Below are positions 10,073 through 20,130 of a DNA stretch of 64,000 nucleotides, one piece after another. This stretch comes from Sthenelais limicola (lineage: Eukaryota; Annelida; Polychaeta; Phyllodocida; Sigalionidae). The translations under genes were made by a program, and so were the position numbers. The notes under the pieces are model-generated. The model was not told the DNA's origin. It saw nothing but the letters and a program-made list of their open reading frames with translations, and ran no database searches. The stretch lies in the NCBI GenBank assembly GCA_942159475.1, contig OW804095.1, positions 60,664,773 to 60,728,772 of the forward strand, read 5' to 3'. The stretch's first letter is position 1. Every line of letters starts with the position of its first letter.

Positions 10073-10646
10073 TTAACCCATTCAGGGCGGGGGCAGTTTA
10101 CACATATTTTTGCCTGGTGGACGGGGACCCTTTTCCCCCTTTTTGGGCTTCAGGACGGGTGCTTAACATGAAGTTTAGGGTTTAAAAACACTTTAGGAAT
10201 ATTTTCTTCAAATAATATGTGTCATATGTACATCGTTTAATAGGTGTAAACAGTTATTGATCATATTTTTTCATAATTTCTAGAATTTGGTCTTCAATAA
10301 TTAAAATAATGGGTCTCAATTGGGTGCAATATGGGGGCAACCTTGCTCCAAATTCACTTTCCAGCATTTACATATGTTAGTTATGACGTCATCATTATTG
10401 TCTCCATGACAACACACCTATAAAAATATTTCTAATGTGTTTGTATACATATATTTCAAATTTCATCAAAATCCGTTCATTTTTTATTAAGTTATGCCCC
10501 CTTCAATTTATATAAAAAATTGATGCCTTGAGGCATCACCCCGTCCCCTGGGCCAAATTATGTGTGATGCCTTGAGGCATCAGCCCGTCCACTAAGCCAT
10601 TTTGATGTTGATGCCTTGAGGCATCAGCCCGCCCTCAATGGGTTAA
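10073..10646. mobile_element. piggyBac-like MITE inserted in E2 pol
   Basis: A 566-bp body (10077-10642) lies between two TTAA tetranucleotides (10073-10076, 10643-10646). The ends are near-perfect inverted repeats: CCCATTCAGGGCGGG on the left, and the complement of CCCGCCCTCAATGGG on the right (one mismatch). TTAA target duplication and CCC ends are the hallmark of piggyBac-type transposons. No transposase is encoded, so this is a non-autonomous copy. Counting one TTAA, the pol frame is continuous across the site. Confidence 0.85.
10521..10642. repeat. 44-bp tandem repeat with hairpin core inside the MITE
   Basis: Units start at 10521, 10565 and 10609, an exact 44-bp period, with about 2.8 copies. 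Each opens with TGATGCCT-TG-AGGCATCA, an 8-bp inverted repeat around TG, followed by a 'c/gcccg' stretch. The last unit runs into the MITE terminal inverted repeat. Confidence 0.85.
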
Positions 10647-12222
10647 ATTCGGGTTCCCCATGGGCTACCTCGGCCCAGTATCTGATAACTCAGACATTAA
10701 AAACCACTCGAGCGCCACTAAATATCAGGACAAGATAGAGCAGTTTATAAACAAGGAACTTCACTTAAACGGGCTAATAGGCCCCTTTGGGTCCCCTCCA
10801 TTCACCCCATGGTGTCACACCTCACCAATGATGTCTAGAGCAAAAAAGGAATGTGACGCTAGGAGGGTAATAATCGACCTCACCTTCCCTGAGGAGTCAT
10901 CTGTGAATAAATTCATAATTAAAAATTCTGTGTGGGGTGTGCAAAGGGAGCACTCCCTCCCGACGGTGGAGCATCTCGTTTCACACCTAAAAAGTGTGGG
11001 GCCCTCTCCTTTCCTCTCTGTCATTGATATCGCCAGAGCGTACAAGAACTTTAACAGCGACCCTCTAGACTGGCCCCTTCTATGTCTAGAGTGGGACAAG
11101 TCATGGTACTGTGATATTACAATGCCATTTGGAAGCAGAGGGTCAAGTGCTCATATGCAAAGAATCGCCAACTCAATTGTAGCAATGCTGAGACGTCAGG
11201 GACATCATGCATTCATGTACCTCGACGATCTGGCCCTCATCAGCAATGGTAGGCGGGACGCCGAGGTAGCCTATAGCTGTGCCAGGCGTACCCTCAAAGC
11301 GCTGGGCTTAGTTGAGGCCATAGACAAGCTTCAGCCACCCAGTCAAAAGGTTAAATGGCTGGGGATCGAAATTGATGCTGCCAACATGACTCTCTCTATC
11401 CCCGAGGAAAAAGTACAACAGGTAATAAGAATGGCACAGAAGTACCTCAAGAAAAGATCTATTACCAAGAGAGAGCTACAGTCATTAATCGGCTCACTAA
11501 TCCATGTGAGCAAGTGCATCCCACCTGCGAGGCTCTTTGTGTCAAGGCTCCTTGAATCTCTCAGAGGGTTCAAGGGGGCACATAATAACATCAACGCAGA
11601 CATGAGGGAGGACCTCAGGTGGTTTCAAGACTTCTGTGCCGAATGGAATGGCGTCGCAATGATTCCAGACGTGCACGCCACAAAAGTCTACCTTGTTGAC
11701 GCCTGCCTATCTGGCATTGGAGCTACAGATGGGCAGCATGCATATGCACATCGCATATGTGACCATGGAATGGAGTCAGATAATATCTCGGAGGTTGAAG
11801 CCCTCAATATCGTGGTGGCCCTTCACACCTTTGTATCTGACCAGGATAGTGGATCACACATCCACATACTATGTGACAATCTCGCCAGCGTCCATGTTTT
11901 CACATCAGGAAAAGGAAGGAATAGGGTGATGACAGCTGCAGCCCGCATGGCCTGGATGGTCCAAGCCAAATATAACATCAAGCTGAGCTATGGCCATATC
12001 CCTGGGTCCATGAACAACGTCGCCAATGCTCTTAGCCAGGCCCACCTTGGGGAACATAATCATATCGAATGCCAAAAATGGATTAACCATTATTCACTTG
12101 AAATGCTATCACCGTGTACCTTTGCCTTAGACATGTCTCTGCTCACTTTCAGGAACTCCTCTCGAGCCACTTGTACACCAGGCCGAGGCCACACAGGAGA
12201 GAGCGTGGTCAGACGGCACTAA
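10647..12222 (+). CDS. pol: E2 Pol, RT-RNase H part
   Basis: This continues pol after the MITE; the in-frame ATG at 10660 may be fortuitous. RT blocks are in order: PFTPWCHTSPMMSRAKK near 10800, RRVIIDLTFPEE near 10860, and MYLDDLAL at 11215-11238 with the Y-x-D-D site. RNase H follows with VYLVDACLSGIGATDG near 11690, SEVEALN near 11790, ILCDNLASV near 11866 and the ANALSQAH tail near 12025, where the usual Ser-Arg is Ser-Gln. No stop interrupts about 520 codons. The YR frame overlaps the end. Confidence 0.8.
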
Positions 12223-13111
12223 GGCTAACAGACAGTCCGCAGTCAAAGCATACCTACAATTCACCAAGCACATGATGTTCGACCCTCACAATGCTCAAGT
12301 CGGCCACATATGTGCATATGTTCAACACCTTGCCAACAACATGTCGTCTCCAGGATCAGTCCGCAACCATGTATCTCACATCCGAACATACTTGAAGATG
12401 TGCGATTCAGACACGTCTAATTTCTCCCATCATCGAGTCAACTGGACGCTGGAGGGCATAACAAGGGATAAGAGGTATGTCCCTAGAACCAAGATGCCGA
12501 TGCCTGTCATTCTGATAAAGGAGATGGTCATTAAGCTCCCCCCTGGATATGAGTCTCTGGTGGTGGGGACGGCCGTCCTCATGATGTACTATGGGGCCTT
12601 GCGTCAATCAGAGGTATTGCCCCCATCGATAAACAATTTGACCCCCTCCGACACCTGACCAGGGGTGACGTCACAGTGTTCCAAGACAACATAACACTCA
12701 ACATAAAGGCTGCAAAGAACATGCAGTCCACATACGACCGCAGACTCATCAGCCTGAGAGCAGCTGATGACAAACGGATCTGTGTTGTCAGTCGTGTCAG
12801 GTCAGTACTAAAGCAACAGCCTACCACCTCAACGATCCAACCTATGTTTACGTTCAAGAACACACAGAGGCCAGTCCCTGCCTCCTATGTGGCCAGGTAC
12901 TGGAAAAGACACCATGATACACAATGAAGTGGAGGCCAGTAAGCTGTCTCTACACAGCCTCAGGAAGGCGGCAGCCACCACAGCTTTCAAATCAGGGGCA
13001 TCGGAAACAGAAGTGAAGCGACTTGGAGGGTGGTCCTCGGATGCCTTCCAAGCCTACATGCACACGGATGAATCCAAAACAAATGACAGGCTTGTGAATG
13101 CTATGTCATAA
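12170..13111 (+). pseudogene. E2 tyrosine recombinase, frameshifted
   Basis: YR coding is open from about 12170, with ATG codons at 12272 and 12275, and stops at 12658. Homologous sequence continues in another frame (about 12660-12927) and returns to the first frame to 13111, so two indels are inferred. Visible signatures are YYGALRQSE near 12590 (first Arg), LHSLRKAAATTAF near 12950 (His and second Arg) and GGWSSDAFQAYMH near 13027 (terminal Tyr). The catalytic residues survive but the frame does not, so this copy could not supply recombinase by itself. Confidence 0.75.
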
Positions 13112-13428
13112 AGCCAGCCACTCTGTGGTATAATGCACGTGGACAAGTGCACTGGCATCATATCTTAATCTAATCTTAACATTACAATATTGACAATACT
13201 AGCCTGGCATAATGCAGGCAGGCAGGAGAAGATCTCACAGCAAAGACAGACTCTCTCTCTCTCTGGTATACACCACCCGATAATGCCTGAATTCCCAGCC
13301 ATATATATACTGAATATTCTAATAACAGGTCGCCCCTGGCTCCATAACCACACTATACACCCCTCTTATTTCCACAGTCCTTAACCTTTGCCCTCCCTCC
13401 TCTACCCTACTCAATATGGCTCTTGGCC

Positions 13429-13614
13429 TTATTATTAATAAATATTACTCATTAAATCCATCATTACCACGGTAATTAACTTCTCACATTAATTAATACA
13501 CTTATTGATTATTGTTACCTGTACATGCGACATTACATCATCACCTGTGAGGTAATAAAGAATCAATTTCCCACACTCACTCTGTCTGGTTAATGGGGAG
13601 AAATACACATAATG
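13429..13614 (+). repeat. E2 split direct repeat B1
   Basis: A 186-bp unit TTATTATTAATAAATATTACTC...ACATAATG with an AATAAA near 13555. It directly abuts A2 and recurs as B2 with a 2-bp CT indel near the end. Confidence 0.9.
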
Positions 13615-13796
13615 ATGTGGTAATTACTTATAGTCATTGCTGGGCATTGTGTCTCTCCCTGGTGACCACAGATAGAGTGATGTATACACCACTGCCACCT
13701 ACACTTCCCCTCTCTTGGCGCTCCCCTCAGAGCGCACACCCTCACTTCTCTTCCAGCCTCCACTTCATCTAGACCCCCGCTCCTCTCCTTCTTTGA
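13615..13796 (+). repeat. E2 split direct repeat A2
   Basis: The second A copy, matching 7954-8134 with a few differences (for example ttcgcg/ttggcg and gcgcgc/gcgcac). A 43-bp spacer separates it from B2. Confidence 0.9.
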
Positions 13797-13839
13797 CCCA
13801 CCCTCCCACTCCTTCTCATCATGCGAGTCGGGGGCCAAT

Positions 13840-14028
13840 TTATTATTAATAAATATTACTCATTAAATCCATCATTACCACGGTAATTAACTTCTCACAT
13901 TAATTAATACACTTATTGATTATTGTTACCTGTACATGCGACATTACATCATCACCTGTGAGGTAATAAAGAATCAATTTCCCACACTCACTCTCTGTCT
14001 GGTTAATGGGGAGAAATACACATAATGA
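13840..14028 (+). repeat. E2 split direct repeat B2
   Basis: The second B copy, nearly identical to 13429-13614. It marks the 3' end of E2. Confidence 0.9.
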
Positions 14029-17000
14029 TCCAGAAAATCAAGATCAGTCCTCAGACTATGACAACTAATAATTATCACAAGTAATTATTAACTCCCACTC
14101 CCAGGACATTTACATCTACAAGACAACAAGGTATTGATGGACCAGGTGATAATTTGAATGTCATCAGAATCAGGCGACAATATCTGAGAAATAAACAATA
14201 TACATGACTATCTGACCCAAACATTATTTTCAAGTTTCTGCATATTTGTTGTTGTGAAAGACATTTTCTCGTCTTTGGTTGACTTGGCAAAACGTGAAAG
14301 AGCTCAATATTATTTCCTCTAAAAGGTGGCTTCTATTGGCATGCTACTATTGACTACTACTCCCGTTAAAAAATCATTTGTCTCACTATTTTTTTAAGCT
14401 GGAGCAAGTAGAGTGAAGGAGCCGTCACATTGAAACAGCTTTTTTCTCACTGTTCTGGTCTTCATTCACGAGTAACAGAATTTGTACTCAATTTTCTGAT
14501 ATCTGGTAACCTTCCTTCCTTCCTAATCCCTGGTGATATCAAAACTATGATTTCCATAGTATATGGGATATTTGGTCAAAATAGTGAGTAAATTCATTTC
14601 GACTGGTAGCCAAAATCCAAAGTCGCAGTTGGGTTGGCATCTGGAGTTTTACAACCCCAGGTCAGGACTCCATGTCACTATCTATTCTGGGATGTGGTCA
14701 CTGATACTGGGTGGTGATTGGTCAATAAAATGGAAATTAGTTTCTTTCCTGTCCACTTTGAGCATGGAGGCAGCACCTTATGGTGACTAAACCCTTTCCT
14801 CTGGTATTTGAAATGAGTAGAGGCATCAGACCCATTCATTACACATATTCACTAATCAGTGAATGAAAACACAATGTTGGTACTTAATACTTCTGATACT
14901 CCTATACCTACCATATATATGATTACACCAAAAGGTTTCATGTGATTTCATGACTACTCCTTTAACTATCTTAGCCATTTTAAAGCAGTGGGACCAAAGA
15001 AGCTGGAGAAGTAAGAGGAGAAGTAACATCAACAAATCAGGTCAACAAATGGCGGTCCTAAATGAGAAACAAATAGGCCCTAAATATTTGCTACAGACTT
15101 TATTTTCTTTTTATTAAATCATAAGTTTCAAAAGTGTTGATTTAAAGTACAGCTTACAAACTCTATAGACCAATTTTATAGCATTTGTTTTGACATGAAA
15201 TCTAGTTGATGCTCCATTGACAGATTTAAATACATTGGTTCCCGACAGATTTAAGTACATTGCGCAATCAGCCTACAGTTCAGCATTGCTTCATGCAGTA
15301 GAAATTGAATCTAATATATAAAGCTCTAAAAAGGGATTTGGGTCACGCATGTTCTGGGAATCTGGGATGTCCTCATCTGTTTTTTAGTCTGTGCAGATCC
15401 GTCGACCCTGTGTGGATATATGGTTTGTGAAGGTATCTGGGGTGAAAAGGTGATTTTGAAGCCTTTTTTAAATTGGGATCTCCACACTCTATTTTTAGCC
15501 TGGGAAAGCTCCTGTGGGATACTACATCATTTCCCACAACCTACTTCATCATTTTCAGGGGGACCTAACTACATGCAGAGGAGTGGGAGAGTGAAGAAGA
15601 GGGGAGAAAGAGGGAGTGGGTATTGGAGAGGGGAGGGGAGGGAGAGGGTGCAGGAGGGGGAGAGTGAAGAAAAGGGAGACTAGAGGGGTGAATAGGAGAG
15701 GAGAGGGGAGGGAAAGAAGGAGTGAAGAAGAGGAGAGGTAGAGGGTGGGGGTATTGGAGAGGGAGAGGGGAGGACGAGGGTGTAGGAGGGGGAGATTGAA
15801 GAATAATGCATAGTGAATGAATGAATGAATTCTCACGAAATGGGTGCAGTTAGCGTTTTTTGATTGCAAGGTTCACTGAGCTTACACTTTTATATTTTTT
15901 GTTTATTTTTCATAATGAATTTATGTCAAAATTTCTACTTCATGAAATGGATCTGACCATTTACAAAGCGTTTTTAGTTCAAAAGTGGCAAAAGTATGGA
16001 AGATATTCTTTTTTAATTGCCATTTTTTGCCTTAAAAGAATGGCTAAAATCACAGGGCGCCTACGGGACTTTTGAGCAATGTGCACTATTAACGAGTTTC
16101 TGAGCATAATGTATACAATATGTTTGGAAAATATTTGACTAAATGCCCAGAAAAGCCTACCCCGACGTAGGCAGCCCTCCCACGACGTATTCCCCCCCCC
16201 CCCCCGCCCCCTAAAATAGGCCCAAGGTGGCAGCAAGTAGGCTCTTCTTATTTTTATTTAGTCCTGATAATATACATATGTGATTCTCAGTGTGATGACA
16301 TCAAGATTTATAGACAAATAAGTAAATATTTTCCAGAAGTTATTGTCAATGATTGGGGTGGGGTACCTACGTCTGGGGTGGGTTAAGTTTTTCACACATC
16401 TCTCAACATTACAGACCATCTCAAAACTCATTAAATGTCATACAATATGTTGGGAATGGTATAATGATAAAAGCCCGTTCTCAATGGGTAGTAATTTCTC
16501 ACAGTTTTAGCCCATAACCGGTGGTGGTACCGGGGGGGGGGGGTGTGCCTGAACCCATTAAAATGGTCCCTGTGCCCCCCCTAACTCAGAGGGGCAAAGG
16601 GCCCCTAAATGGCCTTTAAATCACTGCCAGAATTTGCGCTTTCCTTCAAACTGGTGACTCTACATGTACAACACTCCCAATAACCCCATATTTTATTTTA
16701 GCTTAATAATTCTTTTAACGTTAAACTATATTTCTATAATTCAGTTTCAGGGCCTCTATTCAAAAAGCATTTTCAGACCCAGACTGTCTCAACAGGGTTT
16801 TACATTTCAGACAGTCTCAAAATTGGTATTCAAGCAAGAATCAGCGAGGGTGAACAGTTTACAGTTATGATTTGTTCATCATTTGGACGATTCAGGGTTT
16901 TCAGTTATTTCCTTTTCCCAAAGGAAACATGACAGTTTCCAGCTAGTAAAATCTAAATTCTTGACAAAATAATCCTATTGATATCAATGATATCACTTAC
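14029..17000. other. Gene-less stretch with simple repeats
   Basis: No supported gene is seen. The stretch holds a purine-rich tract (see separate entry), a C-run near 16189-16205 and a G-run near 16530-16543. Short open frames here have no motif or coding character. Confidence 0.55.
15573..15802. repeat. Purine-rich (GA)n-like tract
   Basis: About 230 bp is almost purely A/G on the plus strand, as imperfect repeats of 'gaggggagagtgaagaagag'. Long polypurine-polypyrimidine tracts can form triplex structures. The long open frame on the opposite strand here is a by-product of this composition. Confidence 0.85.
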
Positions 17001-18233
17001 ATGCACAACGATTTGGAATTCCTCAATCAAGGGGTCAGACCGAGTAGCGCTAAAACCAAGATAATAGGAGATTCCGTCTTTTTTCAAAGCGACTTCAGTA
17101 TCCTAAGCAACTTCAAATCCTGCGAGCTACGGCTAGGCCAAATGTCATTCGCTTCAGTAGAGAATGCTTATCAGTATGCTAGAGCGAATTACCTAGGCAA
17201 AAGAAATGTTGCGAATAAGATCTACAGATCTAGGGACCCCCGTCAAGCTAAAGCACTATCTAAACAACTAATTTCAGATGAGGGATGGAATAAAATCAAA
17301 GTCTCTGTAATGCGCCAATTAATAGAGGAGAAGTTTGTGCAAAACAACGAGATGCGCCACTATTTGCTTTCAACAGGTAATATGCCTTTATTGGAGGCTA
17401 CCACTTGCCCATTTTGGGCATGTGGGGCCTATATCAACTCGCCAGAGCTCAGAGATGGTAATTACACAGGCGCAAACATAGTGGGAAAGATTTTAGAAGA
17501 TGTCAGGGATCATATAAACTCTGGATATACCTCTGCGTACAAAGAAATAGACTTGGCAAAGCCTAGTGGAGCTATTGCAAGCCCTAGTATTAGTCTCTCC
17601 CAAAAACCCAAAGCAAAGAAAAACCCTCGTTCTACCGACGCTGTGAATGCTAGGGGATTAAGAAATGCTATGGATGTAGATCTATCGGATGCACATTCGT
17701 GGCCCACTCCCTCTCACTCTGATCACAGCGCTAGAAATAAACAAACAAGCCGTGAAAACACCAATGCCCCGTCCCAGGGAAACGATGCTTTACCTAATCC
17801 GATCACCGCTATACCGACCGTCGCCAGAGTTGTTCTTCCATCTGAAACAACTGATATAGTTGGATCTGTCTCGCGTGAAAACTCAATGGAAAGGGGTAGA
17901 TCCTCTTCAAGGCAGATTCGATCGTTGAAACTACCGAGTGAGTCACGTTCGCGCTCGTCCAGCCAGCAAAAAAGGCCGATCGAAGATTCAACACAAGAGA
18001 TTGATAATAATCCTACAAAAAAATCAATCCCTAATCCAGCTTCGCCAGACGGTTGTACGAAAGTTGATATTGGTAAACCACCACCGACCAGTACCACAGT
18101 TGAGCGCTTATCTAATTTCCTGGGGCAAAAAGTGTCAGAAGACAACACTATTGATCCACTAACAAATTACCAGTACGCAAACCCTGAGGAGAGGAGCCAG
18201 GTAATGGAACATTATACATCAAAAATAGATTAA
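17001..18233 (+). CDS. NADAR-domain (YbiA-like) protein, 410 aa
   Basis: The N-terminal half, about residues 25-170, is a NADAR/YbiA-like domain. It contains FFQSDFSILSNF, then SVENAYQYARA (the conserved Glu and aromatic/Gln), W near the middle, VMRQLIEEKF, LLSTGN...LLEAT, FWACGAYI and GANIVGKILEDVR. Known NADAR proteins act on ribosylated substrates: YbiA cleaves riboflavin-pathway intermediates, and others are reported to remove ADP-ribose from guanine. The C-terminal 240 residues are Ser/Thr/Pro-rich and probably disordered. The ATG at 17001 opens the frame cleanly. The SGNH-like ORF starts 22 bp after the stop, suggesting one transcript. No intron is apparent. It could be a host gene or the accessory gene of an unrecognised element; the second is suggested by the intronless, tightly spaced pair. 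Confidence 0.8.
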   Translation: MHNDLEFLNQGVRPSSAKTKIIGDSVFFQSDFSILSNFKSCELRLGQMSFASVENAYQYARANYLGKRNVANKIYRSRDPRQAKALSKQLISDEGWNKIKVSVMRQLIEEKFVQNNEMRHYLLSTGNMPLLEATTCPFWACGAYINSPELRDGNYTGANIVGKILEDVRDHINSGYTSAYKEIDLAKPSGAIASPSISLSQKPKAKKNPRSTDAVNARGLRNAMDVDLSDAHSWPTPSHSDHSARNKQTSRENTNAPSQGNDALPNPITAIPTVARVVLPSETTDIVGSVSRENSMERGRSSSRQIRSLKLPSESRSRSSSQQKRPIEDSTQEIDNNPTKKSIPNPASPDGCTKVDIGKPPPTSTTVERLSNFLGQKVSEDNTIDPLTNYQYANPEERSQVMEHYTSKID

Positions 18234-18255
18234 TTACTATTCAACCTATTGCATC

Positions 18256-18741
18256 ATGCCCCTAACAATAATTGTAACTGACTCACGAGGCCGTCAGCTA
18301 GAACAATATTTAAATGACCCGGAGATACTGATTTTTGCATACAGTGGTGCTAAACTAGACTTTTTAACTACAAGAGCAATCGATCTTTTCTGGAAACCTC
18401 ATCCACATATAATTATTATAATCGGTGGAATATGTAACTTCACACAATTGAACAAAGCCACCGGAGAAATTTCTATACCAACCAATGAAGAATTAGTACT
18501 TGTAAATAATGTCACATCTGCATTGGAACTCTCACTGGAAAGAATGTTGAGCATAAACCAATACTGCACTCTGATATACGGTGGTTTGATTGGGGTCCAC
18601 CTCAACAAAGCTAATGGCATAGATGGTTTTGCTGACTCACAGAGAATGATTAATTCTGCTATTTTAAAGATTAATAATTATATTCACAATCTAAACGAAC
18701 AAAGAGGAGTTAAACACCTACATCTCATACATCTCTCGTAC
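18256..18741 (+). pseudogene. SGNH-hydrolase-like protein, 5' part
   Basis: The ATG at 18256 begins an alpha/beta protein that looks like an SGNH/GDSL-type esterase. VTDSRGRQL at residues 7-15 takes the place of the GDS block. A strand-helix pattern follows, then IIIIIGGICNFT near residue 57, corresponding to the G-x-N block. A full family member needs a D-x-x-H block near the C-terminus. It is missing here because YR element E3 begins at 18742, and the frame closes six bases into E3. Matching C-terminal sequence with D-G-V-H occurs just beyond E3. SGNH-like ORFs are known in some CR1 LINEs and in some Ngaro elements, so this may be an element gene. Esterase activity is not proven: the Ser sits in a DSRG rather than a GDS context. 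Confidence 0.65.
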
Positions 18742-18905
18742 GGTTAATATATACTTGTATATATATGATTATATTATGATGGACTATATACTGTTGCTGG
18801 ACACCTGAATGGACTGGTTGCTAGGGCGACTCCCGCCAGTGCAACAGACGCTCACTCTAATGCTGACCTACGCAGTGGACAGTTGTGTTCTGCCTGAGAT
18901 TTTTT
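18742..18905 (+). repeat. E3 split direct repeat A1
   Basis: A 164-bp unit starting GGTTAATATATACTTG and ending GCCTGAGATTTTTT. It recurs at 23077-23238 with one TA step fewer. Gag begins only 10 bp downstream. Confidence 0.9.
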
Positions 18906-18915
18906 GTGTATTGCA

Positions 18916-20130
18916 ATGGGTCTCTGCAACGCCTGTGGTCTATCCCACAAGCATCCTGGATCTTCTTCTTGTCGATTCAAAAAAGAAGCTATTCAGCGAT
19001 GTGTTACTCAGGGTGATGATGAATCTAATTGGAAGACTTACCTGGATGGTAACATCGAGGAAGATGTCGATGATCTTGACATTTCGGCCTCAGTAGACAT
19101 CTCCGCAGGTACTACCGATGTCTTGTCAAAGCTATTGGCAATGGCGTCTACTACACAACAACAGCTCTCTTCGGTCCTGTCCAGTCAGGCGGCCGACAAA
19201 GTCACTATTACATCTCTGATGGATAGAGTCTCTACTATGGAACGTGGGAAGTTACCTGTTACTCCTCTACAACCTAAGTCCCCTCGGATCGCTGCGTCCT
19301 TTGGTCAGCAACAACCACCGGCCCTGAGTCAGAGTCTACCTGCCCTACACGGTGTACCAGGGCCCCTGACAGCTATCCAGCCGATGCTGTCATCATCTAC
19401 TGTCAACCCGCCGGGGTTGGCTCCTGCCGGCTTTGTCAGCTCGGCTCCCGTCTCGACGACTGTCACACCTACTACGGCTTCTTCTGCTGATCCAGCTGCT
19501 GCCGCCATGCTCGCCATGGCTACTTCGATGAGCCAACTATCGGTTAGCATCGATCCATCAGTCACCAGACAACAAGGTATTCCCCTTCGTCCAGAGTATC
19601 AATACTTAGTGCTTGTGAAGGGTATGCCCCTTAAATCTGCGGAACCGTCCAAGATGTCCCTGCAGGAGTATCTTTACGGCATGTCGCTGGTCCTAGAACA
19701 CCTTATCAGCTCTGGTGGGGACTGGCGTAGTTATTTGTGTCACTTTCAAAACATGCTCAACCTCTCTATTGGCAAGTCATATATAAATTCTGCTTACACC
19801 AGCTATGATAGGGAAGTGGTGGACTGCTATTTACGAAATCCTGCAGTCGGTTTCACTCCCCGAAGTGCCTTGTCAATAGCTACACATTTCACGTCTGCAA
19901 ACGAGTCGAAAGCAAGAAATGTGAACAAAACAAAGTCCGGATCTACGCTTAAACGCTCATCTGATGGCAAATTAGTGATTCCTTCGGACTGGCCTGATGA
20001 TGTTTGTTTCAAGTTCAATTATGGAATCTGCACGGGAGCTTGTTCCCGTTCCCATGTTTGCGGTACATGTAAATCCAAATCGCACAAGGTGGGGTTTTGC
20101 AGGAAAGCGGACTCTGCAGACAAGCAATAA
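18916..20130 (+). CDS. gag: E3 Gag-like protein with N- and C-terminal Cys/His motifs
   Basis: The ATG at 18916 gives MGLCNACGLSHKHPGSSSC. Its LCNACGL core resembles the C-terminal half of a GATA-type zinc finger, but here it heads a Cys/His cluster of its own. The centre (about residues 100-210) is Pro/Ser/Ala/Gln-rich. A conserved helical region follows around residues 215-330 (YQYLVLVKGMPL...). A C-terminal cluster (CFKFNYGICTGACSRSHVCGTC...H...C) parallels the cluster in E1, E2 and E4. Pol overlaps the end in the -1 frame, so Gag-Pol could be made by frameshifting. The protein is intact over 405 codons. The Gag role is inferred from position and zinc motifs. Confidence 0.75.
   Translation: MGLCNACGLSHKHPGSSSCRFKKEAIQRCVTQGDDESNWKTYLDGNIEEDVDDLDISASVDISAGTTDVLSKLLAMASTTQQQLSSVLSSQAADKVTITSLMDRVSTMERGKLPVTPLQPKSPRIAASFGQQQPPALSQSLPALHGVPGPLTAIQPMLSSSTVNPPGLAPAGFVSSAPVSTTVTPTTASSADPAAAAMLAMATSMSQLSVSIDPSVTRQQGIPLRPEYQYLVLVKGMPLKSAEPSKMSLQEYLYGMSLVLEHLISSGGDWRSYLCHFQNMLNLSIGKSYINSAYTSYDREVVDCYLRNPAVGFTPRSALSIATHFTSANESKARNVNKTKSGSTLKRSSDGKLVIPSDWPDDVCFKFNYGICTGACSRSHVCGTCKSKSHKVGFCRKADSADKQ

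Larger units (their letters stand above)
7954..14028 (+). mobile_element. YR retrotransposon E2 (Ngaro-like), MITE-interrupted
   Basis: A second element with the layout A1 - gag - RT/RNase H - YR - B1 - A2 - B2, related to E1 at protein level but with different terminal repeats. The span is about 6.1 kb, including a 566-bp MITE inside pol. Gag and YR each carry two apparent frameshifts, so this copy is dead. The terminal repeats are still very similar to each other. Confidence 0.85.

Noticed and set aside
10521..10642. Short regularly spaced palindromic repeats that might suggest a CRISPR array
   Set aside because: Only three units, no distinct spacers, a eukaryotic context, and the repeats lie within a TTAA-flanked MITE.
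14563..14790. 75-codon plus-strand frame
   Set aside because: No motif, no homology seen to neighbours, and surrounded by non-coding sequence.
15555..15869. 104-codon minus-strand open frame
   Set aside because: It is a product of the purine-rich tract (Leu/Ser/Pro repeats) with no gene-like composition or motif.
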